Assembly: GCA_946807835.1 (NCBI GenBank) | Contig: OX327705.1 | Location: 14,972,501-15,036,500, forward strand | Direction of reading: 5' to 3' | DNA from: Ailanthus altissimus | Taxonomy: Eukaryota; Streptophyta; Magnoliopsida; Sapindales; Simaroubaceae | Length of the DNA: 64,000 nt | Part shown: positions 49,044 through 62,164 of the stretch, piece after piece | Layout of the letters: the number at the start of each line of letters is the position of its first letter | Numbering within the stretch: position 1 is the stretch's first letter | The notes under the pieces: model-generated | What the model was told of the DNA's origin: nothing | Databases searched by the model: none | Seen by the model: only the letters and a program-made list of their open reading frames with translations | Position numbers and translations under genes: made by a program

Positions 49044-52000
49044 TGTATTAATTTTCTAAGGTGCATGCACATGGTGTGTTTATTATAATAAAATTTATGC
49101 ATCATATACATAAATATAATGCAGCGGAACTGTAAATCTAATTTTCTAGTACACAAACATATTTAAAAATTAAGTTTTATTACTCTAATGAAAATAAAGA
49201 TCAAGAATCACCTGTTAAGTTTTTAAAAATTATCGAATCGGAGTTCACCAAAAAGAGTACTCACTGGCAATTCTAAGATCTAGTTGGGGTGGACTTGGAT
49301 CGCTAGAATAACAGTTTCAATTTTTAGCAATAGTATTTAACTCTTAATCACCTTGGTTAACTATTAACCATTACTTAAACTCTTTAAGTTTAGGGTTATT
49401 AGATAAGTTATTTAACTAATTTGTATTTATTTTAAAGCAATGAGATTGTTATTATCCATATTACTCTTGAACAAATATAACAATCTCACCATTGTTCTAA
49501 TGGTTAGCCATTAACAGAAAAAGAATAAAATTTGTTTCAACCATTCAAACAAAACCTTACCTTTTATTCCTCCAATGGCCTAGCATGACCAAGACGATGA
49601 AGAAGAAAAATGCTTAAGACAACACTCGTAAAAACTTCTCTTTCATTTTTTCCTCTTTGGCCAAAAAAACACTCACAAAAATAAAAACAACTTTTTATTT
49701 TTTATTTTATATCTTGCTTATTTGTTTCATTCCGTTTTGATTTCAAAAAGACAAGCAATGGCACACCATGCATAGCTACACATCTCTTACCCATTGCTTT
49801 ATGTTTTATTTATTTAATCATATTAAACCAAAATAAAAAGCATGCCCTTTTGTTTTTATGAGGTGGCCCAATCTAGGAGTTAGAAAGAATTTGAAACACT
49901 TTCAATTTTACTTATTTTCATCTCTTGTCAAAGTTGGTCGGCCCACCCTATAACAATTTGTTTCTTCTTTGTTTTGTTGGCTTACACAAATAATGCAAAA
50001 GCAATTCTTACATTATTTACAAGCCACTTGTATGACAAGTGTGGCCGGCCACTTATATTCAAAACGAAAAATATTTTTTTTATTTTGTAATACAAAATCA
50101 ACTATTAATTTTTTAGAGCTATTGGCTTACCAAGCATGGCATATAGTCTTAAGCCATTACTATATATAAAATTCTATATTAATCATATTAATAAAATAAA
50201 ACATGTAATTGACTTATTATTATAATAATTGTTTGAATTAAAATTATATTAATAACAATTATTTATATATTAATTTTATTTAGAATTATTTTGAATAAAT
50301 AAATAATTTTGCTTGTTTAACAAATAAGGTCATTTTGGTAATTTTTTAAGTCATACAATGAATGACCTACAATGTACGACGTGTCATTATTTCATTGGTT
50401 AATAAGTATTGTTAACTAATTAATGTACTTAAATATTAAGTCTTGACACGTGCACATATTGAGGAAAACTAAAACAAATATTTTGATTTGTTAAAACTTC
50501 TTCGATTGAACTATTCAATCCGGTACGTTGCCCTAGTGTACAATGAGTACACTTCATATTATGGGACTCTCTAGGTCCACACTTGATTTATCAAATAGAA
50601 CTGTTTCATAAGTCTAGGATCAATGCCTCTCGCACACATCATGGATATTTCAAATCAGCACGTTGGACCATACAAGTTGAGGTTATAATATATTCGTATA
50701 ATCCTTCCCTCTCATATATCCCAGAAGAATGGAGACATAGATCATCACCATCTAATTTCTACGTGCTTATCCGTGAACTTATCTCTAGATTTATATTTCG
50801 ATAAACAATATATGCAAATATTTTTATGATATTATTTAACCCTACAGAAAACTCTTTTATGAGATTATTTACTTGTAGCCACAATATTTTTTGAAATACA
50901 ATCTTGGAGCATCATGAGATACAATACACTCATGTGAGTTGACGGATCCTATATTTACGCACACTGGACTCCATCAGCATCAGACCATACCTAACGATAC
51001 CCAACAATCAGACCATGAAAGGTCTCTGATATGCGTGGAGCCAAAGTATGGTGGATCACTTACAAGCTTATCGTGACACTCAGGTTAAAGGACCACGAAT
51101 ACTACTCAACTCGAGAAGACCTACCATTGACAGCTATATGAGATGTTTAATGGAGGTCTTCGTGAGTCTGTTCAGTATTTTATCCTAACTGAATAATTGT
51201 ATGCCTATGCGAGCTTCTAGTAAGCTTATGGTCAGTTACGAATAACTATTTGTGCCATATAGATATAACATACACTAATTTATATATAAAAGTGATTTAT
51301 CGATAGACTCACATCAGCGAAAATGGATTAGAAAAATAGAGTTTGAGAACATAATTGTATAATGACATTTCATAGTGTTGGGATTTGTGCTTACGTGCCA
51401 TCCCAAAATATATAAATATTTAATGATAATATTTATACAATTATCATTTCTAATAAAATCATTAATATTATTTATAATTAAAATGGTAAGATGCTTGTAA
51501 TGTTTCAGAAATTGTATGATCTGAAAGAGTTCAAATCTGGTCTAAAGGAGTTTTAGATCAGTGTTAAGAGTTAGCAGCGCTAATAATTAGAAATACTAAG
51601 AGTTAGTACTACTAAGAGTTAGTGATGTTAAGAGTTAGCATGTTCATATAGTTAGCGAAATCTAAGGAGTTAGAGCCTTGTCTGAAATGAGACAATGACC
51701 TGAGAATATATTAGTAATGACATAGCTGTAAGGAGTTACAGATGGTGCTAGAAAATATCATTATGCAAGTATGTTCTCAAACACAATGTTTTTGATCTAA
51801 TTTTATTTATGTGGGTCTATCAATGAAACCCATTAATATAGATTAGTGTATGTCTATATCTGGATGGTTCAGATGATTAGTCTTAGTAAACCATAAGTTT
51901 AATGGAATCTCGTATAGAGATGCAGGTATTCAGTAAGGACTGAATATTGAACAAACTCACGGGACCTCCAATAGACATCTCATGAAGCCGTCAATGGAAG

Positions 52001-54206
52001 GTCTTCCAGTTGAGTAGTATTTGTGGTCCTTTGACCTGAGCGCCACAGTGGGCTTGCGAGTGATCCACCATGCTTTGGTTTCACACATGTCAGAAACCTT
52101 TCATGGTATGACTGCTGAGTATCGTTGGGTATGGTCCGATGCTCATAGAGTCCAGTTTGCGTAGATATGGAATCCATTAGCTCATATGAGTGAGTTGTAT
52201 ATCCTAATACTCTGAGATTGTATTTTCAAAAGTCTTGTGGCCACAAGCATAAACTTCAAAAAAATATATTCCGAAGGAATAAACAATTATCATAAAAGTG
52301 TTCGTTTAATGAAATATAAATCTAGAGATAAGTTCATGGTTGAGCAAATAGAGATTTGACGATGATGATTTATATCTCTGCTCTTAAAGGATATAAATGA
52401 TATAGGGATTATACGAATATGCAATAACCTCAACTTGCATGGTCTAACACGTTGATTTGTAATATTCGTAACCTGTGTGTGGGACATCATTCGGACGTAT
52501 GGAGGAGCTCCATATGACAAATTAGGTGTAGACCTAAAGAGTCTCACAATATGAAGTGTACTTATTGCACACTAGGGTAGTGGATTAGATTGAATAATTC
52601 GATCTAATAAATTTTAGCAAAATAAAATAATTGTTTCGGGATCTCTCGGGATAATACATTTGTCAAGACTTAATTGTTAAGTATATCATTAAATTAATTA
52701 ACAAGGGCTGTTAATTAATAGGATATTGACAAGTGGCACAATTTGATCCATGATTTAATTTTACTTTAGTTTTACCATTTAACCTTGATAGAAAAAGCTA
52801 GTAAAGTAAAAAGTAATTATTCAAAATTGTTTTGAATAATTAAATTTTATATTTAATTTTATCTTATTAGATAATATTAAAATAAGTTTATCATGACATT
52901 GTATTTTAATACAATGAGAAGCCTAGATGTTGGTCATTTATTTACCTATTATAATTAAAATAATTATATTTGTTATGTAAACATTAATTTAGGTGGTCAT
53001 TAATCTAGTGCTTGATTAATTAATCCTAAGTGGGAAACCAACAATAAAATTGGTGGAGCACTTCCTTTTGTTTAATCAAAGTGTTGAATAAACAAAATTG
53101 ATTTTGACAAAATAATTGAATTCATTCATTCAATCTTAAAAAAAAAAATCGGCTAAGGATTTTGATGTAAGAGGGAGAGTTTTGTTTTTGTTCTTTCAAG
53201 TGTTGAAAATGTGTAAAACTTCTCTTCATCTTCTTCTATAATGAATGACACAAAATGAATAAAAGGAAAATGAAGAAAAAGATAATTATTTTAGAAAAGA
53301 GTTGTTCAAAATAATTATCCTATGAAAATTGTTTCTAAGAATTATACAAGAGTTGTATATATAATATTTCTAATTAATACAAGAGTTGTATGAAAAATAT
53401 TTACCATCTCTATTTAAGAAACAAAATTGTATTCAAAAGAGTTTGAATACATGTTACTAGATATTCTAAAACTAAAGCTACCATTCTAGCTCCATAATCC
53501 CACCAAACCGTTATGGACTAGAATTGTTTAACAATATATTTCAAGGTGAGCTATTCACTTGGATTGTTGAAAGACTTGAAGAATTTTTAAAGCTACCTTC
53601 ATTAGATAAGTGTTTTTATATAATGTTTTAATACAATTGTTCATCATTTATATATTTGTATAATAGTTATACTTATGTATATATATGATATATATGTTTA
53701 ATTTGTTAAATTGAGTGTATTTGTAACATGCTTCTGCTTAATAGTTATACTTATGTATAAATATGATATATATATATATGTTTAATTTGTTAAATTGGAT
53801 GTATTTGTAACATACTTCCGTTGCGTGTAGTAGTTTTTAAAATTATGTATACACTCGTATGTCACACACTCGATCATCAACACCTATCACCTATTATAAC
53901 TCTTTACAATTATGTTATTAATAGTATACTCTTAGCTCTTTATTCCGTTGCAGATGAGACTTTAACTCCTTAGATATGATTGACTCTTATAATCTGCTAA
54001 CTCTTAACATTTATAATTCTTAGCACTAGTCTAAACTCCTTTAAACCATATCTGAACTTCTTTAGATTATACAATGCCTATAGTGTTATACGTATGGTAC
54101 CATATATTATAGACTTAATGATTTAATATGAAATATTTATTGTATAAATATTAAATAAATAATATTCATACAATATTAGAATGACATGTAAGTACCAATT
54201 CCAACA
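49044..54206 (-). mobile_element. Solo LTR, family copy C, split by copy D
   Basis: On the minus strand it begins TGTTGGAATTGGTACTTACA (right edge 54206). It runs to 53883, is interrupted by copy D (51376-53882), and continues from 51375 down to 49044. The joined length is about 2.65 kb. It aligns with copies A and B over its whole length, including GTCTCACAATATGAAGTGTAC-type and GACCATGAAAGGT blocks. It sits inside the duplicated segment, because unit 1 runs uninterrupted at 35010-35030. Flanking 5-mers (GAAAG and AATAA) do not match, so the outer ends are approximate. Confidence 0.8.
51376..53882 (+). mobile_element. Solo LTR, family copy D, nested in copy C
   Basis: It starts TGTTGGGATTTGTGCTTACG and ends GATCATCAACA, 2507 bp. 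The copy C sequence on its two sides joins smoothly (..ATAATGACATTT plus CCTATCACCTATTATAAC), as expected from copy B. The flanking 5-mers are CATAG and CCTAT, three of five identical, so any target duplication has decayed. A degenerate array of CTAAGAGTTAG words (about 51570-51645) lies near the 5' end. No coding capacity. Confidence 0.85.
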
Positions 54207-55775
54207 AATAAAAAAAAATGTCTGCTAGAGAATTAATAATAAAGTTGTAATCGTCAATATGTTAGCTCATAGAGATAGGAACATTGCATACATTTAAACA
54301 AACATGACTGCTAGAACGAAAAAGTTCAAAAAATACGAGAAAACTAAAAGTTAAAATTGAACATTTTGCACTCACTGGTTGAATAGTGAAAACATATACA
54401 TTGTAAGTCTTTTCCAAAAATAACACACTCCTTCGTTTGAAGGGAAATATCTATTGAGCCTTTACCTAGTAGGCCTAATAAGGCCAAACACCAACAATCT
54501 AAACTCTTTTGTTTAATTGAAATGGTTTGGGTAAGTGATCTTATTAGCTTAAATTAAAAAGCCTAATTTAGCTTCAAACTTGGTCTTAAAAAAAGGTTAC
54601 CCATTTTTATTAAACTCGCAATTTTCATAAATGGGCTTTGGATATCGCAAAAAGATGGAACATATTAAATTATGAATTTAATTATTTTAATTAAATTTAA
54701 TTCAACAAAAAGAGAAGATTTCATTAAAGAATAAATGATTCTCACTTAAACCCTCCTATTAAATTAATAATAAGATAAAGTCTATTAAAAAGAGCATAAA
54801 ATATACTAATTATAGTCTAAATTAAATTAAATTTCCATAATATTACGTATTAGGAAGGACTAAAATTACTACTCTATAAAAATTGTTCAATCCTCCATCC
54901 AGAGGATCATTTCTTTGTAATTCATAATTCAAAATCAATACAGTTATGCATGTTACCTATAACCATAGCAAACCATTCTTGTTTGAGCGAATACTTTTCT
55001 ATACACAATACTTTCTTTCTTCTTCAAACAATGACTTAAGTGTTAAAATATTTTCTTTGATAGGATGATGAAGGTGTTTTTTAATCAATAAAAAGAGTGG
55101 TGCAAGGGTAAAAAAAATAATTAATCGCCTAGGTTTTGAATTAAGGAGCTTTAAATGTAATAGCAAAATAATAATTATTTTATTAAATATAAGTGTAATA
55201 ATAATAATATTATTAAAGGTATGAATTTGTATATAAAATTGTAAAAAATTAATTTACGAATACAGTCACAACAACAACAACAACTTTTGATATTATATTG
55301 ATATTAACTTTATTGAGTCATTAATTTAACTTCTTGTCTTTATTATTAATACATATTAATAAAAACATCAATTTTAAATATATATATTATTTTATTTAAA
55401 TAATTAAATTTTAAAGACAAATAAGTAAAATTTTGAAACCCATTCTGTTCCCTCATGCCCAATTAGGAAGGGATGAGGAATTCTAATTCTCATTCCCACT
55501 CCCAATTTAGTGTGGGTCTACGTAGAGCCCACATATTGGATTTTCATTCCGAATTTTAATTGTCCAAGTTAACGTGAAAATAATTCCCTTTGTTCAACCC
55601 ATTCTCCAATCCAGTTCAGTAAACACGTCCATATGTTTAGTAGATAAGTTAAAAGTTTAAACTTTGACAATTTTACATATTCATATTTGTTTATAAGAAA
55701 GTTGTCAGTTTAATCTTTAAAATTTTGTTAAATTAGTTAATTAGTTCGTATATATATATATATATATATATATAT

Positions 55776-55945
55776 TTTAAATACCTGAATTAATCTTTAT
55801 TTAAAAAAACGTGTAAGTGACAATTTTTTAGGGCATGAAAATAAATTGATATATATATATTTTAAATACCTGAATTAATCTTTATTTAAAAAAACGTGTA
55901 AGTGACAATTTTTTAGGGCATGAAAATAAATTGATATGTCTAATT
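55776..55945. repeat. 85-bp tandem duplication
   Basis: TTTAAATACCTGAATTAATC starts at 55776 and again at 55861, and both units run through GTGACAATTTTTTAGGGCAT to AAATTGATAT. It is nearly exact and flanked by (AT)n, so slippage at the AT tract is a likely cause. Confidence 0.93.
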
Positions 55946-55947
55946 AT

Positions 55948-56136
55948 GATAAGAATAATGCTAAACGCTTTAAATAATATTTTAAATTTTTTTTATTTTA
56001 AATAATGTGTCAAATAATTATCGGATAATGAATAATTTTATAATTTATACTATTTTATTATTCAATGTTATTTGACACTTCAATTCAAGATTCAAAATTT
56101 AAAAAATAATTTAAAAAGTATAATATTACTCTTACC
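55948..56136. mobile_element. MITE with about 45-bp terminal inverted repeats
   Basis: GATAAGAATAATGCTAAACG at the left end and the reverse complement of the right end (GGTAAGAGTAATATTATACT) pair imperfectly over roughly 45 bp, as does much of the interior (TGTCAAATAATTATCGG against TGTCAAATAACATTG). The 189-bp block is absent from the matching place in unit 1 (about 36750), so it inserted after the duplication. Flanks end in AT, and a short AT or TA target duplication is possible. The superfamily is not resolved. Confidence 0.7.
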
Positions 56137-56238
56137 ATAAATAATTTATATTTGATCAAATTTACTTTAATATTCTAAAAAAAACTATGTAAATGTTACT
56201 TTTTCAATGTAAAAAAACCAACCAGTATATTGGTTAGT

Positions 56239-56269
<31 letters not shown>

Positions 56270-56839
56270 ATTGACTATTTAATCTAACAGAACTTAATAG
56301 AGTAAATTGATAATTTCTGTAAATTTTTTAGCGTTAATTCATTAACTTCTTGTACATTCATTGGTATTTAGGATTGGGTTGGATAATGACAATCACGAGT
56401 CATTCTTCGATTACAACTTAAAACGACGGTGTTCTGAAACATTTTCTATAGAGGAATTTATAAAGATCTTTATAGTTAATTTAATTTTCTTATTAACTTA
56501 TTTTTCTTTCTTTCTTTTTTTTAAAACAAAGAAGAAAAGAGAAATTGCATTTAGATATATATATATATTTTTTAATATTTATTGAAATATTAAAAAGAAT
56601 AAGATTATAATTCAGGAAGACGTAATGCGTCTTATCTTGTAAAATATTTATAATGTCCAAATGAGAAAGAAAAGAAAAATAAAGAGGTTTAGCAAAATTA
56701 CAAGCATCCAAAATAGATTAATAAAATCTATAATTAAAATAATCATTGGCATCTTTATGAAGTAAATATAAATTTCAGATGGTGGATGCACCCACCATGT
56801 AAAATTATCATATTTCAAGCCAATGTTTGTCAGGTAATC

Positions 56840-57216
56840 TGCAATACTGTTGTTTCCTCTAAAAGAATGAATAAAGCGAAAGTGTATATTAGATATACCT
56901 CATTGACAATTTTTCTATCTAGTAATGAGATTTCAGAGAGTATTCAGCTTTAGATTACAAAAGAGATTGATGAGGAGCAAAGAATCAGTTTCTAAAATAA
57001 TCTATGCCAACCACGAGCATAAACTATTTCAATAGCCACGATTGGCCTCATTATTTCAGCATAGAATGCCGTCTCGATCTGTAATGGATAAGAAGAGCCT
57101 CCAAGGAAAGTAGCTCTTTCATAATGGAAAAATCCTCCACAAGCTGCTCTTCCTGAATTACCTTTAGAAAGTCCATCTGTATTTACTTTAATCCATTCAT
57201 CTGGGGGAAATTCCAA
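56840..57216 (-). pseudogene. LINE ORF2 RNase H domain
   Basis: Minus frame 56992-57216 reads EFPPDEWIKVNTDGLSKGN then ACGGFFHYERA and ETAFYAEIMRPIVAIEIVYARGW. These are the plant RNase H pattern (VN.DG, GGV.R, E..A..G...A). LFLETDSLLLINL follows in a shifted frame, holding the conserved E.DS. The first Asp (NTDG), the Glu and the late Asp are all still recognisable although the frame is broken. Confidence 0.8.
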
Positions 57217-58299
57217 AAGATCACAGAAATTTTTAGAGTACGACCAAGCTTAGGGTTGATACCCAATCCCTTTAAGATAAATCGGTCCTCGCCAAAAGAA
57301 ATAAATCCAGGACATAAACCCGCGAAGAAACGAATATGAGTAAGGCAATCTGCTTTAAATTCGTATAGACTATAACCCACCTTATCAAACCGAAGGCAAT
57401 AACGACAACTCTAAATAGAATATAACAGGTATGCTACAGATAGAAGCCAAATATTATACAACTGAAGGTTGAAAGACTTAGCAAGAATTGTAAACCATAA
57501 ATCAATAATTGAGGTATCATTCGAAACGTGTGTCCGAAAATTATGAGCAAGCCAGACCTAAAGATCCTTAGTAAAAGGTTAGAAAATAAATAAATGATCA
57601 ACCGATTCATAATCTTTCAAATAAAAGGAGTAAGCCGAAACAATGCAAATACCACGGGATTTCAGAATCAAATCTATTGGGAGAAGGTATTGAAGCAGGC
57701 GCCATATAAAAATACTAATCTTTAGGGGGAAGAAATTCTTCCAAAGAGAAGATAAAAATACATTGGAGGTGGTATGATTTTGAATAAAAGTGTAACTTTT
57801 CTTAATGATAAGAAGCCATCCTAAGCAGAAGTCCAAATAAATTTATCTTCCATTTAATTGGAAGGTGAAATAATACCAGAAATTTGCTCTTTCAAATAAG
57901 AAAAAGCGCTATAAAAAGAATTTAGGATATTTCATTGTCTATCATAAATAACATCAACAACCTTACATTATAGGTCTAAGGAGCCTTGCTAATCTCGGGG
58001 GAGAATAGGTTTGTCAAGCCAATTGTCAAACCAAAAATTAATAGAGGAGCCATTACCAATGATCCATCGAGTCCCCTTGTGAAAATATGACAGGATAGCT
58101 TTGAAACCTGACCAAATAGAAGAGCATGGATATGATTTGTTTTTGTTTCTAAAGTCATAACGGCCATTTAAAAATTTTGAGCAAGAAGTAGTTGAATTAT
58201 GAGTATCCTAAAGGAGTTTGAGAAGGCAAGCTTTATTCAAAATATCTAGCCGTCGTAGCCCGACTCCTCCATTTTTTTTAGGCAAGCAGAGATGATTCC

Positions 58300-59500
58300 A
58301 AGAGATTAAAGCCATTTTTTGATTAGAATGGTCACTAGAAATAATAAATTTTGAGCACATCCATGTAGTTTTTTCAAGAGAGAGACTGGCCAAAGGTAGA
58401 TTTTAAAATTATACAACAATGTACTTTGAAACACCGTACGAACCAATTCAACTCTACCTGTCATAGATAGAATTTTACCTTTCTAACCTATAAGACGTGC
58501 AATTGCCTTGTCTGCAAGGATTTACAGATGATAAGCTCGCGGACAACCCTTAAAAATAGGCACTCTCAAGTAATTAAAAGGAAGACAGCCTTAAGAAAAA
58601 CTCAGAATATCAAGAATTTCTTGGTGACGATTCATGGAAGATTTCCTAAGAAAAAAATGTTTTTTTTCTTTATTAACCATCTGTCTTGAGGCTGAACTGC
58701 AAACATTGATGAAAGTTATAAGAGAAGTAAGAGATTTTTGATCACTTCTACAAAACAAAAAGACATCATCTGTATACAATATATGAGACGGGGCAGAGCA
58801 TCCCCTCAGAACCGAAATGAGAGAAATTTTGTGTGCATCTATCAAAGCTTGAATCTCTCTGAAAATAACTTCTTCAGCTAGACAAAACAGGAGATGAGAT
58901 AACGGATCACCCTGTCTTACCCCCTTACTACAACCAAAGAAACCTTTAGGGGAGACATTAATCAATACAGATAACCTTGTAGATTTAAGAATAATAGAGA
59001 TCCAATTAATAAATGTAGAGTTGAAGCCAAAATGATGAAGAACTTGCAAGAGAAAGTCCCAACTGATGGTATCAAAAGCTTTAGTAATATCCAACTTCAT
59101 TCCAATATTTCCACCGAAAGATTTTCTATTCAACATATTAATGCCTTCAGAAACCATTGAAATGCAATCATGAATATGACGACCCCTAATGAAAGCCATT
59201 TGATTATGAGATACCAATGTAGGCATGAGACCTGCTAGTCTATCAGCAATGATTTAAAGAAGAAATTCGCCAAAGCAATTGGTCTGAATTGACTGACATT
59301 CACAACATCTGCCACTTTTGAAATCAGTACAATAAAATTGAAATTTAGATTAGGTAATATGAAGCTCTATGTGAAGAATTGCTTAATACCCGAGACTATA
59401 TCCTTTTTGATAATATCCCAGCAATAATGATAAAAAAGACCTGTAAATCCATCTGGCCCTGGGGCGCTAGAGGAATCCAAAGGGAAAATTGCTAAACGAA
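58300..59500 (-). pseudogene. LINE ORF2 reverse transcriptase domain
   Basis: It starts near 59490 with SSSAPGPDGFTGLFYHYCWD and, after frameshifts, FRPIALANF. The open frame 58591-59226 (211 codons) covers NQMAFIRGRHIHDC, LDITKAFDTISWDFL, GVRQGDPLSHLLFCLAEE and the active-site block HILYTDDVFLFC, where plant elements usually have (Y/F)ADD. Downstream at 58208-58393 KMALISWNHLCLPKKNGGVGLRRL is the usual post-RT block. A stop separates it from the endonuclease side. Confidence 0.9.
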
Positions 59501-60823
59501 CATCTTCCTAAGTAGGAATGCAAGTCAGAAACTCATTATCTGCATCTGAAACAGCATTAGGAATATTATTACAGATTTGCACGATTGATTCTAGAACAAC
59601 GTTCGAACTCCCATAGAGGTCACAAAAATAGTCAATAATATAAGTTAAAACTTGTGACATGTTGTCATTCCAGATATTATTAATTAGCAATCCCCTAATT
59701 CGAGACTTGGCAGCTCGAATCTTAGCATAAGAGTGAAAACATTTGGTGCACTTATCTCCCTCCTTAAACCATCTCACTTTTGCTTAATCACGCCAAAATT
59801 TGAATTGTAACTGAGAGATATGGAGGAGTTCTACCTTTGCTGTGGCTTTAGCTTTCAATAACTTATCTGTGGCGTCATCAGTAGCCATATCATTTTGGAT
59901 AGAAGAAAGAGACTCACAGGCATTGTTTAGTCGCTCATGAATATTCCTAAAAATATTATAACTTCATTTTTTTAAGATGTGATTTAAGCACCTGTAACTT
60001 TTTGGTGACCAAAAACATCGGACAACCATGACAATAAACCGAATTCTAACTATCTGCTACCACATCTTTAAATCTCGGATGATGTATCCACATTGATTGA
60101 AAATGAAAAGGACGAGGGCCTAACCTGTTCATAGAGTCAAAGGAGAACAATCAGAGAGAGTGGTTGGATACCGTGTGAGGGAGAACTATGCAAGAAAAGG
60201 AGCTCTAAGTCTCTTGCCATTAAAGATTAAAGAGTGCACGATCTAATTTGCTTTTCATATGACCACCATTTGTCGTAGTTCTAGCCCAAGTGAAAAATAA
60301 ACCAGAAGAAAGAACCTTTAAAAGGTCACAGGAAGCAATAAATTCATAAAAATTAGAACAAAAACAAGGACTAGGAAATCCCTCCTCCAATCTGTTCATG
60401 CACCCCTAGCGTGGCATTGAAATCACCTATTACAAGCCAAGGTGATAAACTGGAAAAAGACTTCAATTCTGACCAAAAAGCCTGTCTCTGGACATATTGT
60501 GAGGCAGCATAGACAAAAGATAACTGACAGGGGTAAGAGTCAATAAAAGTGCTAATTCTAACATGTTGAGACCCAATAGAGATAATATTAACAACTTCCA
60601 CCATATCATTCTTAAAAACCCATAGCTTTGGAAGATTATTATATGTATGGTCTACAAAAGAGAGATGTAAAGAGTTCTAGAAAGAATCATAAATGGAACG
60701 AAGAGCAACCATAGGTTTATTAATTTCCACAAACAACAGTTTATGCTTCAAGCATAAGCTGGCCAATTCATTTCGAGATTGAGGATTGGCCATTCCCCTA
60801 ACATTCCAGTAGATAATCTTCAT
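59501..60823 (-). pseudogene. LINE ORF2 start: endonuclease domain and linker
   Basis: ORF2 probably begins at 60823 with MKIIYWNVRGMANPQSRNEL, the first motif of the apurinic-type endonuclease. WLVIGDFNATLG is in the frame 60371-60604, and a decayed last motif SDCSPLTL near 60150-60180 has Cys where the family has the catalytic His (SDHSPL). The linker includes RWFKEGDKCTKCFHSYAKIRAAKSRI (59508-59777), usual just before the RT. Stops split the domain, so it is non-functional. Confidence 0.85.
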
Positions 60824-60984
60824 AGATTTAGATCGCAATCTGAACTTTGCAATATGTAGATGGCTAATATTTCTTTCGCTTTTGCTCGAAATCTTTTTTT
60901 TTTTAGATTTAGAAACAACAATTTCAAAACCATCCTTCATTGGCGGTTTAGGGAAAATGTCCATGACCTTTTGCAAATCATTGT

Positions 60985-62164
60985 CTAGTACATGACCTTC
61001 GTTGAATTTTCTTTTGGCTCACAAATCATCACTACGTGCTCTAGATTAGTAACATCATCGGAATTTAATTCTTCATTATCTGGATGAAATTCATTAACTA
61101 GTTGAGTTTCACTACTATCATTCTTAAAAGCACGAAATTCCACATGTTGCAACTCAACCTTGCTAATATCTATATTGACCTCATTATTTGGTTCTCCCCT
61201 CCCCAAATCATCTCCCATCTTAACTTTGTTAATTGCATCTATATAATCTCCTCTATTAGCACTATCCTCTATAATCACATTAATCTCAGAATGAGTCCCA
61301 TTATTATTCTCCGATGGTCTAATACAATCAGCCTCAGTCAAGCCCATTTTTACATCCTTAGAAGTACTTGGAATCGTTTCAACATTTTTCCTTACCCAAG
61401 ACTTTGATGGTAGCGATCTTTTACCATAAATCTTATTTGGATTGGCCAAACAATAAGCAGTGATCTCATAACCAATAAAACCGCATCCAGAACATTTAGG
61501 AGGAAGTCGTTCATAAACCACCTCTATTTGGAAAGTCATACCCATTTCGCTTAACAGTAAGGAATGTAGGAAGAGTTTCAAACACATCAACTTCCATAAG
61601 TACCCTTGCATAATATCCATAAGTTCTTTCCCTTGTTGCTCTATCTAATTGTAGAGGAAGACCAACCCCACGTGTAATTCCTATAATTATTTTAAGGCTT
61701 CAATACTCCCAGCTAAAGCCATAAATTCTAACTCAAACTTAAGTCTTGGAAGAAATTTCAGGAGAATATGGGTCAAAATTAAGTCTCCATTAATATAGCC
61801 TAAAGTGACATGATGTAAGTGTATATGTGCCTCCACCTCACACCATTTGCATGTCTTTTGCATTCGAAAAATGTAGTACATAAAAATCTTTGACCATGAG
61901 AAATAATTCACAACCATTTTTTGGATTCCAAAGACAATAAAGCCCAACTTTTAGGGCATCCACCTTAAGAGATTGAAATCTTTTTTTAAAAATGATTCGT
62001 CCTATCAAGTTTGTCATACTCAACTCAACACACTTGTAGTACTCCAATATATCAATTTGAATGAAATATTGATTGCCTTTAATTGATGGAGAAAGGAGAT
62101 CAAAAGGGTGACTGTCCAGATTCAGAACAGAAGAAAGAATAGAGGCAAAAGATGTTTTTGCCAT
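60985..62164 (-). pseudogene. LINE ORF1: DUF4283 and degenerate zinc knuckle
   Basis: It starts at 62164 (MAKTSFASILSSVLNLDSH). LIGRIIFKKRFQSLKVDALK and LYCLWNPKNGCELF mark the DUF4283 nucleic-acid-binding domain, continuing after frameshifts with VRIYGFSWEYW and ITRGVGLPLQLDRAT (about 61720-61640). The frame 60985-61620 holds YERLPPKCSGCGFIGYE..C, a CCHC knuckle whose His is Tyr and whose last spacing is one residue longer. A polar acidic tail follows. At least two frame breaks separate the parts. Confidence 0.85.

Larger units (their letters stand above)
54207..56555. repeat. Duplicated segment, unit 2 (left of the LINE)
   Basis: It continues the alignment to unit 1 (54240-55600 against 35020-36480; 55720-56550 against 36640-37470). 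Unit 2 alone has the MITE at 55948-56136 and the 85-bp duplication at 55776-55945. (AT)n tracts occur at 55749-55774 and 56237-56265. No gene. Confidence 0.85.

Noticed and set aside
50583..50804. 73-codon plus frame, and 52290-52547 and 51980-52177 minus frames, within solo LTRs C and D
   Set aside because: They lie in the same conserved LTR block, but frame and stops are not preserved in copies A and B, so conservation is of the LTR and not of a protein.
56361..56711. Overlapping 74- and 72-codon frames at the LINE 3' border
   Set aside because: They cross the junction of duplicated flank and LINE 3' end and overlap on opposite strands; no shared frame in unit 1.
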